In this document: positions 1 through 5,703 of the stretch, piece by piece
Position numbering within the stretch: position 1 is the first letter of the stretch
How the letters are laid out: each line of letters begins with the position of its first letter
Assembly (NCBI GenBank): GCA_964533425.1
Contig: CAZHJG010000032.1
Coordinates: forward strand, 1-8,685
From: CAZHJG01 sp964533425
GTDB lineage: Bacteria; Patescibacteriota; Saccharimonadia; Saccharimonadales; UBA4665
Reading direction: 5' to 3'
Length of the DNA: 8,685 nucleotides
Position numbers and translations under genes: made by a program
The notes under the pieces: generated by a model
What the model saw: only the letters and a program-made list of their open reading frames with translations
Told to the model about the DNA's origin: nothing
The model's database searches: none

Positions 1-1237
1 AATATTCGTAGCAACCGGCTTTTTCGACCATTTCCAGCGTGCTTTCGCGCAGTGCCGCGGCGTGATCTTTAAAGCCGTACTGTTTGAGGCCCTCGATAAT
101 CAGCCAGTTGGTGTTGACCCAGGTCGGACCCTGCCAGTAGCGTTTGGGGCTGAACCAGAAGGAGTTGATCGGTACGCTCGGTACCGGGAACGCCGGTCCG
201 AAGGCATGCTCGTTTTCCAGCAGCCGCACTAGCTGGGCGGCCCGGTCCTTGGAAACGCAGCCGGCGTACAGTGGCAAGAGCGTGGCGATGCTGGGTGTTT
301 GCAGTAAGCGGTGCGTGATGAAATCCCGCGAATAGTACTGACCCGAGTAAGGATCCCAGAGTTGCTCAAAGGCCTTTTCGGCTCTCCGCATCTGCTTGTC
401 GAGCTCGTCGGGCAGCTCCTCGCGGATCGATTTGGCGATGTCACGCAGGTGGTGGTTGGCCCGGATAAGGATGCTATTGAAGGCCAGATCTTCGATGGCG
501 AACATCGAGTGGTCGAGGATTTTATTGATGTCGAAGGCTTTGCGCCGCAGCCGCAGCTGAATGTCAAACATGGCGATGGCTTCGATGGAAGAGAAGCGTT
601 CGTCGAGCGGCACGGAGCGGGCATCGCGTCGAAATAGATTAATTATACTGTCGAGCTTGAGCTTTTCGATCACGCGGATCCAGAGCGGCAAAAGGTGCTC
701 GTGTAGCTCGGCCATCCACGGCGGCGTGTTATCAAGCCCCGTTTCCCAGGGGTGAACCTGCAGCACCAGACCTTCGCCGTGCGGGTCACGTTCCTTGTAG
801 AGCCACTCGTGATAGGCCAGCAGCGCAGGATACATCAGGCCGTACCACTGTCTTCGCTCGGGCCAGGCCAGCTTTTTGCCAACTTGCACCACGGCTTCGG
901 CCAACATCGGCGGCTGGGTGATGCCGGAGGTGGTGACATTATTTGGGGCATACGGATTCAGCCAGCTGCGCCAGAGGTTGCGGTCGGTACGGTAATCGGG
1001 GTCATCGCGAAAGATAATATTCGGCAGCATGCCGTTGTGCCATTGGCCTCTGAGCAGGCTCAGTAGTTCCATCTTGGCGCGCTCCACATCGAGGTGTCGC
1101 CAGCCGATGGCGATAAAGCAGCTGTCCCACAGCCACTGGTGCGGATACAGCCCATGCGCCGGTTGCGTATAACTCCCCCGGTCATTCATCTCGAGCACGG
1201 CCTTGGCTTGCGTCAGTAGATCGGGGGTGTCCGCCAT
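1..1237 (-). CDS. GH63-type (MGH1-like) glycoside hydrolase, partial at C-terminus
   Basis: The reading frame starts at ATG 1237 and stays open to the window edge, giving 412 codons without a stop. Family signatures appear in order: a Trp-rich LWDSCF segment at residues 36-41, a GQWHNGMLPN segment at 64-73, HPWETGLDNTPPW at 162-174, and YWQGPTWVNTNW near residue 355. These are typical of (alpha/alpha)6-barrel enzymes of the GH63 / mannosylglycerate and glucosylglycerate hydrolase group, which cleave small alpha-glucosides or alpha-mannosides such as compatible solutes; trehalases and glycogen-debranching enzymes are related. Asp169 in GLDNTPPW and Glu411 in the last visible CYEY segment sit where this family carries its catalytic acid and base. 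The substrate cannot be told from sequence. No signal peptide is seen, so the protein is probably cytoplasmic. It is transcribed divergently from pyrD, with 71 bp between the starts. Only the short C-terminal end (usually a few tens of residues) lies outside the window. The family call is firm and the substrate is unknown. Confidence 0.85.
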   Translation of the reverse strand, partial: MADTPDLLTQAKAVLEMNDRGSYTQPAHGLYPHQWLWDSCFIAIGWRHLDVERAKMELLSLLRGQWHNGMLPNIIFRDDPDYRTDRNLWRSWLNPYAPNNVTTSGITQPPMLAEAVVQVGKKLAWPERRQWYGLMYPALLAYHEWLYKERDPHGEGLVLQVHPWETGLDNTPPWMAELHEHLLPLWIRVIEKLKLDSIINLFRRDARSVPLDERFSSIEAIAMFDIQLRLRRKAFDINKILDHSMFAIEDLAFNSILIRANHHLRDIAKSIREELPDELDKQMRRAEKAFEQLWDPYSGQYYSRDFITHRLLQTPSIATLLPLYAGCVSKDRAAQLVRLLENEHAFGPAFPVPSVPINSFWFSPKRYWQGPTWVNTNWLIIEGLKQYGFKDHAAALRESTLEMVEKAGCYEY

Positions 1238-1244
1238 GCCTCTA

Positions 1245-1250
1245 AGTATA
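1245..1250 (-). promoter_or_regulatory. -10 box of the glycoside hydrolase gene
   Basis: On the minus strand TATACT (5 of 6 consensus matches) ends 7 nt before the ATG at 1237. No good -35 hexamer is present at 16-18 bp spacing (the 17-bp position reads AGCGCA). The region where it would lie overlaps the -35 of the divergent pyrD promoter. An AGAGG run lies between the -10 and the ATG, but only 1 nt from the start codon, too close for a normal Shine-Dalgarno. The spacing predicts transcription starting at or next to the ATG. Confidence 0.55.
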
Positions 1251-1272
1251 ACCCAAGGCTTAACGCTTGCGC

Positions 1273-1301
1273 TTGTCAGGTTCTTACGCACTCCTTATAG
1301 T
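1273..1301 (+). promoter_or_regulatory. Sigma70-type promoter of pyrD
   Basis: TTGTCA (1273-1278) and TATAGT (1296-1301) are separated by 17 bp, each matching 5 of 6 consensus bases. The -10 ends 7 nt before ATG 1309, so the expected transcription start falls on or beside the A of the start codon. No Shine-Dalgarno is present. This indicates a leaderless mRNA and rules out the upstream in-frame TTG at 1267 as the start. Confidence 0.75.
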
Positions 1302-1308
1302 GAGTGTC

Positions 1309-2283
1309 ATGGGAAACTTTGGCGGCTACGAGATTGACGTGCCCTTTGGGCCGGCCGCCGGCGTGCTGAACGGCGCGAATCAAGATCTGCTGAAAGAACA
1401 GGCCATCGATTGCCTGCGGTCGCCAGCCGGGGTGAGCTGGCTGGGCTCTATTACCTGGAATGAAAATGCCGGGCTCGAAGCTCTGTATGGCACGGTGTAC
1501 TATCACAACTCCGTCACCGGTCAGACGGTGAATGCCATGGGCCTTCCGAATATCGGACGGGCGAGGGCTGCCAGACTCTATCAGGAACTTAAACCCGTGG
1601 CCGACGATTACGGAAAGTTGCTGATTCCGAGCGTTGAACCTGGTCATGATCAGGCACCACTGACGGCGTTTCCACTACTAGTCGAGACTTTTGCCGAGGC
1701 TGGGGCGCCGGTGGTCGAAGTGAACTATGGTTGCCCAAACAAACTGCTGGATGGTGGCCGCCGGGTTACTCCGCTCGGCTACGACATCGAGACCATAGCG
1801 GCCGTCGAGGATGCGATATTCGAGCGGCTAGGCCGCGCGGTAATGATTATCCGAAAGCTGCCATTCTACCGACATGAAACCAGGCAGCTTATTCCGCAAG
1901 CGGCACAGCTGTTTAACGCATTGGGTCGTGGCGCCGTCAACCTCTCCAATACCATCGGCAACCAAGCGGTGTTAACCGAGCTGGCCGAGCCGGCGCTGCA
2001 GATCCCCGATAACCTAGGTGGTTTAAGCGGCCCCGCCACCAAAACTGCTGCACGTCGCCAACTATCGCAATTTAAAAAAGTTTTGTCGTCAGATATCAAA
2101 GTGGTCAGTAGCCTCGGTGTTACGACCGGACAGGAAGTCTACGCAAGAGTGACTGAAATGGGAGCTGACCTGACGAGTGGCGCCACAGTGTACATCGAGG
2201 GTGAAAAAGCCGGCAAAAGCTACGGTCAGACCAGTGTTGAAATTGCTGAGCAGTACGTTGAAGCGCTCGAAGCTGCCACCTAG
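1309..2283 (+). CDS. pyrD: Dihydroorotate dehydrogenase, class 1-like
   Basis: This FMN flavoprotein oxidises dihydroorotate to orotate, the fourth step of UMP synthesis. The protein is 324 residues, close to the usual 310 or so of class 1 enzymes, without the N-terminal membrane helix of class 2, so it should be cytosolic. Visible signatures are NAMGLPN (75-81), VEVNYGCPN (136-144) with the Cys142 expected as catalytic base in class 1 enzymes, KLP (183-185), NLSNTIGN (211-218), GGLSG (237-241) and the FMN phosphate-binding region around residues 266-291. That last region reads SSLGVTTG rather than the usual GGI-type glycines, so the enzyme is somewhat divergent. It most resembles class 1A, but the electron acceptor cannot be assigned, and no pyrK is in the window. 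An in-frame TTG at 1267 would add 14 residues, but those codons are the promoter, so ATG 1309 is chosen. The gene converges on pyrC, which acts one step earlier. Confidence 0.9.
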   Translation: MGNFGGYEIDVPFGPAAGVLNGANQDLLKEQAIDCLRSPAGVSWLGSITWNENAGLEALYGTVYYHNSVTGQTVNAMGLPNIGRARAARLYQELKPVADDYGKLLIPSVEPGHDQAPLTAFPLLVETFAEAGAPVVEVNYGCPNKLLDGGRRVTPLGYDIETIAAVEDAIFERLGRAVMIIRKLPFYRHETRQLIPQAAQLFNALGRGAVNLSNTIGNQAVLTELAEPALQIPDNLGGLSGPATKTAARRQLSQFKKVLSSDIKVVSSLGVTTGQEVYARVTEMGADLTSGATVYIEGEKAGKSYGQTSVEIAEQYVEALEAAT

Positions 2284-2288
2284 GCTTT

Positions 2289-3404
2289 TCAGCTATTGAG
2301 GCCCGTAACTCGCTTAGGCTTGCCATCTTTAATTACAGTGTGGCCATTGATGATAGCGTGTTGCAGTACCCCCGTGCCGAGCATGCCAAGATAGGGCGTC
2401 CACTCCGCACCCGATTCAACTTCGGCATCTTCGCTTTCGATGCGAAAATCCTGCATCCTCCACACGAACGCCGTTTTTGGTGGTTTCTTAGCGCCCAGGA
2501 TCCGTAAGGGCTTGCTCGACATGGCGTCCAATAACCGACTCATACTGATATGCTCCAGTTTGACCTGCCGGAGCAGCAGCGATACGACGTGCTCGATGCC
2601 CGGCACGCCATAGCAGGTGGAGTGCGGGTGCCCGTGTCCTTCGGGGTTTGCTGTCTCGGCTGCCCATTTAGCATTACGACTATGCGGCGCATAGTCGGTT
2701 TCGATGCAGTCAATTTTGCCTGCTGCCAAATATGACCAGAGCTTTTCGGCATCGATCTGACGAGCTAGAGGTGGTAGCCGGCGAGCAAACCAGCCCTGGC
2801 TCATAGTATCGTGGGACGTTTTAAAAAGATGGTCCGGGCAGACGCCGCAGGTTACCTGCAGCTGATCCTGATCGGCCGCTACGCGTACCACCTCAACTTC
2901 TTTGGGGCTGTTGACGTGACAGACGTGGAGCCGGTGCTGGTGCTTGCGGGCTACCAGGTCGATTACCTCGTTCGGGTCGTTCTCACCGAGGTGGAATAAG
3001 ACCGGTTTCTCGGGCGCCACCCGGTGCCATTCGGCCACAGCGTCTTCAAAGTCACTGACCTTATAGGGCTGATAATTGCTGACGTTTGGCGAGCCATACA
3101 GCTTCAAGCCGACAGCTTTTTTAGCCATGCCGGCCAGCTCGCCGACGTTATCGGCTTCGGGCTGAGCCCCGGCGTGAAACCTGACGAGATTGTAGGCGTC
3201 GCGGTTACGAATGGCGATTTTCTCGTCCAGTCGCTCTTCGGTCCAGGTAGGATGCCCGGGATTGTTGGGCATGTCACAGATGAGCGCGAAGCCACCCAGT
3301 AGCGCGGCCCGCGAACCATTGCCAATCGTCTCGCTGTCATTGGTGCTTGGCTCACGCAAATGCACGTGTAGGTCGACGAACCCCGGAAGCGTGACGGTCT
3401 CCAT
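2289..3404 (-). CDS. pyrC: Dihydroorotase
   Basis: This amidohydrolase-superfamily metalloenzyme cyclises N-carbamoyl-L-aspartate to dihydroorotate, the third step of UMP synthesis. From the chosen start it has 371 residues, between the E. coli-type (about 350) and Bacillus-type (about 430) lengths. Metal-site residues are visible in order: DLHVHLRE with His13 and His15, GLKLYG with Lys101 as the probable carboxylated lysine, FHLGE with His138, CHVNS with His163, and TDYAPH with Asp237. GVPGIE (266-271) matches the conserved GxPGxE segment. The position before APH is Tyr where many homologues have His. A CPDHLF segment stands where PHHLF is common, but other dihydroorotases also vary here. 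Two starts are possible, ATG 3413 and ATG 3404. I prefer 3404 because the -10 box GATAAT overlaps the first ATG and lies 7 nt before the second. The gene ends 5 bp from the end of convergent pyrD. Confidence 0.92.
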   Translation of the reverse strand: METVTLPGFVDLHVHLREPSTNDSETIGNGSRAALLGGFALICDMPNNPGHPTWTEERLDEKIAIRNRDAYNLVRFHAGAQPEADNVGELAGMAKKAVGLKLYGSPNVSNYQPYKVSDFEDAVAEWHRVAPEKPVLFHLGENDPNEVIDLVARKHQHRLHVCHVNSPKEVEVVRVAADQDQLQVTCGVCPDHLFKTSHDTMSQGWFARRLPPLARQIDAEKLWSYLAAGKIDCIETDYAPHSRNAKWAAETANPEGHGHPHSTCYGVPGIEHVVSLLLRQVKLEHISMSRLLDAMSSKPLRILGAKKPPKTAFVWRMQDFRIESEDAEVESGAEWTPYLGMLGTGVLQHAIINGHTVIKDGKPKRVTGLNS

Positions 3405-3411
3405 AAGAGTC

Positions 3412-3441
3412 ATTATCGAGCTAGTGCGTCCGTCGATGCAA
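3412..3441 (-). promoter_or_regulatory. Probable promoter of pyrC
   Basis: On the minus strand GATAAT (3417-3412, 5 of 6 matches) ends 7 nt before ATG 3404. An 18-bp spacer separates it from TTGCAT (3441-3436), which keeps only the TTG core of the -35. No Shine-Dalgarno is seen. The -10 overlaps the alternative upstream ATG at 3413, which would therefore probably not be transcribed. Confidence 0.55.
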
Positions 3442-3475
3442 GCATAAGTGGCTTTTGGTCGATTCGAAGTTGGTC

Positions 3476-3973
3476 TTAGCGATAATTGGTAAAATTGAGC
3501 GGAAAGTCCAAGTCAGCAGCCCGCAGTAGCTGCATGACAGCCTGCAAGTCATCCTTACTTGGGCTCATGACACGCACGGCGTCGCCTTGGATCTGAGTTT
3601 TGACTTTTGGGAATTTGTCGCGAATTAGCGCCGTAATTTTCTTGGCCTTATCCTGGTTCAAGCCTTGCACGAAGGGCACGTTCTTTGACGCTTTCAAATT
3701 GCTCTCGGTAACGTCGCCTGAGGTGTCAAGCACTTTTTGGCTCTGGCTGCGGCCGGCCAATTTCTTGCGAACAATATCGAGTATGGCGTCGATCTGCCAG
3801 TCGCCGCTCCCGGTAACTTTGAAGCCATGCTTGTCACCGTCCAACCACTCGAGCGCGGCCGGCGTGCCTTTAAAATCGTAGCGGTTAGCAATCTCGCGCT
3901 GCACCTGGTCAAAGACATTGTTCATCTCTGCCTTGTCGTATTCCGAAACCGCGTCAAACGAAAACTGCGCCAT
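3476..3973 (-). CDS. yajQ: YajQ-family nucleotide-binding protein (UPF0234)
   Basis: The protein has 165 residues from the chosen start; the E. coli protein is 163. The family is a small cytoplasmic protein of two similar alpha/beta domains. Members have been reported to bind nucleotides, including cyclic di-GMP in some proteobacteria, but the role outside those species is not established. Conserved segments are the N-terminal FSFDAVSEYD, NRYDFKG (about residues 30-36), the KTQIQGDAVRVMSPSKDDLQAV block (about 128-149) and the terminal PLNFTNYR. Two in-frame ATGs exist at 3991 and 3973. The second matches the usual family N-terminus and lies 6 nt after a strong -10, whereas the first six codons of the longer form are promoter sequence. 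The gene is divergent from purF with 90 bp between the starts, and about 60 bp upstream of pyrC on the same strand, which has its own promoter. Confidence 0.93.
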   Translation of the reverse strand: MAQFSFDAVSEYDKAEMNNVFDQVQREIANRYDFKGTPAALEWLDGDKHGFKVTGSGDWQIDAILDIVRKKLAGRSQSQKVLDTSGDVTESNLKASKNVPFVQGLNQDKAKKITALIRDKFPKVKTQIQGDAVRVMSPSKDDLQAVMQLLRAADLDFPLNFTNYR

Positions 3974-3979
3974 AATCTT

Positions 3980-4009
3980 ATTGTAAATCATTCAAGAAAT
4001 TTGTGACAA
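3980..4009 (-). promoter_or_regulatory. Sigma70-type promoter of yajQ
   Basis: On the minus strand TTGTCA (4009-4004, 5 of 6) and TACAAT (3985-3980, 5 of 6) are separated by 18 bp. The -10 ends 6 nt before ATG 3973, and there is no Shine-Dalgarno, so a leaderless transcript is predicted. The -35 overlaps an 11-nt imperfect dyad at 4000-4010 (TTTGT-G-ACAAA) that could be an operator, although it is short. Confidence 0.7.
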
Positions 4010-4026
4010 AGCGCACGCCAATTAAC

Positions 4027-4055
4027 TTGGCATAAGCACAATGAAACGTTACAAT
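4027..4055 (+). promoter_or_regulatory. Sigma70-type promoter of purF
   Basis: TTGGCA (4027-4032, 5 of 6) and TACAAT (4050-4055, 5 of 6) are separated by 17 bp. The -10 ends 8 nt before ATG 4064, with AT-rich sequence and no Shine-Dalgarno between them. A second TACAAT at 4055-4060 lies too close to the ATG (3 nt) to serve a full-length mRNA. The promoter is back-to-back with that of yajQ, with 17 bp between the two -35 boxes. Confidence 0.7.
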
Positions 4056-4063
4056 ACAATTAA

Positions 4064-5644
4064 ATGAGTCGCGAGGGGGCCCCAATTACTGAGTTTGTTG
4101 AAGACCCCCGTCTTCACGCACCAGAAATACTCGAAAATTACGAAGACGACAAACCGCAGGATAACTGCGGCGTTATAGCCATTATCGCCCCGGGCCAGCC
4201 CGTGGGCGATCTCATTTATGACGGCATGCAATGTCTGCAGCATAGAGGGCAGAGTGGCGCAGGAGTTGCCTACCCGTTAGGGCATCGCCTGATCATGGGG
4301 CATAACGGTAACGGGCTGATAGATAAAGCCGTACCAGATATGGTGCCCCAGCCAGGTAGGATGAATATCATTGATGCCGGTGATGCCGATATGGCTATAG
4401 GCCATGTGCGCTACAGCACTTCTGAGAATAATAACGCCTCTCAACCCTTCGTTGGGGTTAAATACGGAAGCGCTATCGCCCACAATGGTCACTGGGAAAA
4501 GTACGGTCCGGTTACGAAACGATATCACGTAAACATGGTGGGGGTAGTAAGCGATAGTGATGCCTTGAACCGCACAGTAGATGAGGTAGCTTCTGAGCGG
4601 GATAGCCTTGAGGAGGCATTAGTAGAAGTTCTACCCCATGTTGATGGAGCGTACAGTCTCACCTTAACCGACGGTGAACGCATCTTTGGGGCTCGTGACC
4701 CTTGGGGGACGCATCCGCTATGTATTGGAAGATTACCTGACGGCGGTCACGTCATAGCTTCTGAGAATATTGCATTTAAGCCGCTCAAGGCAGAGTTTGT
4801 TCGGGATGTCGAGCCTGGAGAGATAGTCTCAATCGATAAGTCCGGCACAATTAAAAGCACTTTTATAGATCGGCAAGAGCCACTGCGTCAGTGTATGTTT
4901 GAGTATATATATATTGCTCGTCCGGAGAGCACCATTAACGGTATCAATGTAGCAAGAGCACGAGAATACATGGGTGAATATTTAGCCAAAGAAATTCCCA
5001 GGCATCGTCGCATGGCTAACAAACTTCTTTCGCTGCTCGGCATTCACAAGGACGTGCTCGTGGGCGTTCCTCGCTCAGGCCTTTATGCTGCCGATGGATA
5101 CGAAAGAGTCAGCGGCATTAAGCAGGTTCGTGGATTGATCGATGATCGATACGTTGGGCGTAGTTTTATTGAACGTCAGGGTAAGCGCGAAGATATATTG
5201 CGTCGAAAATTCACCGTCGATACCGACTTGGTGAATGGTAAGCGCGTTTGGCTCAAAGATGACTCACTGATTAAAGGCAGCACCATGAAGGGGCAAGTGG
5301 CCATGTTTAGAGAAGCGGGGGCCAAAGAAGTTCATGTGCTACTGGCTGCACCTGAGTATTTGCACCCTTGTTATGGCGGCATGGACACGCGCGACACGTC
5401 GCGTCTCATGGCTCGTGGCAGGACTAATGAACAAATTGCCGAAGAAATCGGAGCAGACTCAGTTACTTTTAATTCGATAGAAAACGTTGAAAAGGCTGTA
5501 AGTAGAGCTCGCGTGGATAAATCAACTCCCGCCCGAATAGGCTCTTACATGTGCATGGGCTGCGTCATAGGCGAATACCCATACCCGGTGCCGCCGGAAG
5601 ATAATGATGAGCTTGATCTGGTAGAGCTGGCTTTGACGACCTAA
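4064..5644 (+). CDS. purF: Amidophosphoribosyltransferase
   Basis: PurF transfers glutamine-derived ammonia to PRPP to make 5-phosphoribosylamine, the first committed purine step. The protein has 526 residues. Residues 1-34 look like a propeptide removed to expose Cys35 as the N-terminal nucleophile (QDNCGV). The glutaminase domain follows with QHRGQ (59-63), HVRYST (114-119), AHNG (139-142) and ARDPWGTHPL (210-219). The phosphoribosyltransferase domain has GVPRSG (334-339), DRYVGRSFI (361-369) and the PRPP loop KDDSLIKGST (398-407). Cys277, Cys436, Cys497 and Cys500 match the four 4Fe-4S ligands of the Bacillus-type enzyme. Some usual residues differ: PRSG for PDSG, Lys398 where a hydrophobic residue normally precedes DDS, and His217 where DPxGxR has Arg. 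The long propeptide is reminiscent of actinobacterial PurF. GC is about 43% in sampled lines against 55-63% in neighbouring genes, with many ATA and AGA codons, which suggests acquisition by transfer. No other purine gene is nearby. Confidence 0.93.
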   Translation: MSREGAPITEFVEDPRLHAPEILENYEDDKPQDNCGVIAIIAPGQPVGDLIYDGMQCLQHRGQSGAGVAYPLGHRLIMGHNGNGLIDKAVPDMVPQPGRMNIIDAGDADMAIGHVRYSTSENNNASQPFVGVKYGSAIAHNGHWEKYGPVTKRYHVNMVGVVSDSDALNRTVDEVASERDSLEEALVEVLPHVDGAYSLTLTDGERIFGARDPWGTHPLCIGRLPDGGHVIASENIAFKPLKAEFVRDVEPGEIVSIDKSGTIKSTFIDRQEPLRQCMFEYIYIARPESTINGINVARAREYMGEYLAKEIPRHRRMANKLLSLLGIHKDVLVGVPRSGLYAADGYERVSGIKQVRGLIDDRYVGRSFIERQGKREDILRRKFTVDTDLVNGKRVWLKDDSLIKGSTMKGQVAMFREAGAKEVHVLLAAPEYLHPCYGGMDTRDTSRLMARGRTNEQIAEEIGADSVTFNSIENVEKAVSRARVDKSTPARIGSYMCMGCVIGEYPYPVPPEDNDELDLVELALTT

Positions 5645-5655
5645 GCCCACTTTTT
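5629..5655 (+). terminator. Possible weak intrinsic terminator after purF
   Basis: A 5-bp stem, GGCTT (5629-5633) with AAGCC (5643-5647), encloses a 9-nt loop. It is followed after three bases by five T residues (5651-5655). The right arm includes the last two bases of the purF stop codon. The stem is short and the T run is not adjacent to it, so this may be chance, but it is the only terminator-like structure I see between purF and pheS. Confidence 0.3.
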
Positions 5656-5685
5656 CTCAACACCGTATGCCCAAAGTGCTAGTGC

Positions 5686-5694
5686 TGATATACT
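5686..5694 (+). promoter_or_regulatory. Extended -10 promoter of pheST
   Basis: TGATATACT is an extended -10 (TGn followed by TATACT, 5 of 6). It ends 9 nt before ATG 5704. At 17-bp spacing the -35 position reads TATGCC, a poor match, which is consistent with an extended -10 promoter that does not need a -35. There is no Shine-Dalgarno before the ATG, so the leader is at most a few nucleotides. A tandem AGTGCT repeat (5675-5686) lies immediately upstream. Confidence 0.55.
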
Positions 5695-5703
5695 TTATAT
5701 GAT

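Noticed and set aside
229..1066. Several open frames of about 60-130 codons on both strands in the first 1.2 kb
   Set aside because: The 412-codon minus-strand glycosidase frame, which has clear family motifs, covers the whole region; the others are out-of-frame shadows.
3455..3475. Direct repeat TTGGTC (3455-3460 and 3470-3475) between yajQ and pyrC
   Set aside because: Two 6-base copies 15 bp apart in a 60-bp gap are expected by chance and fit no terminator or known operator.
4903..4915. A TATATATATAT run
   Set aside because: It lies inside purF and encodes the conserved EYIYIA segment next to an Fe-S cysteine, so it needs no separate explanation.
5699..5701. ATG just upstream of the pheS start
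   Set aside because: It is out of frame with pheS and lies too close to the -10 box to be in a normal transcript.
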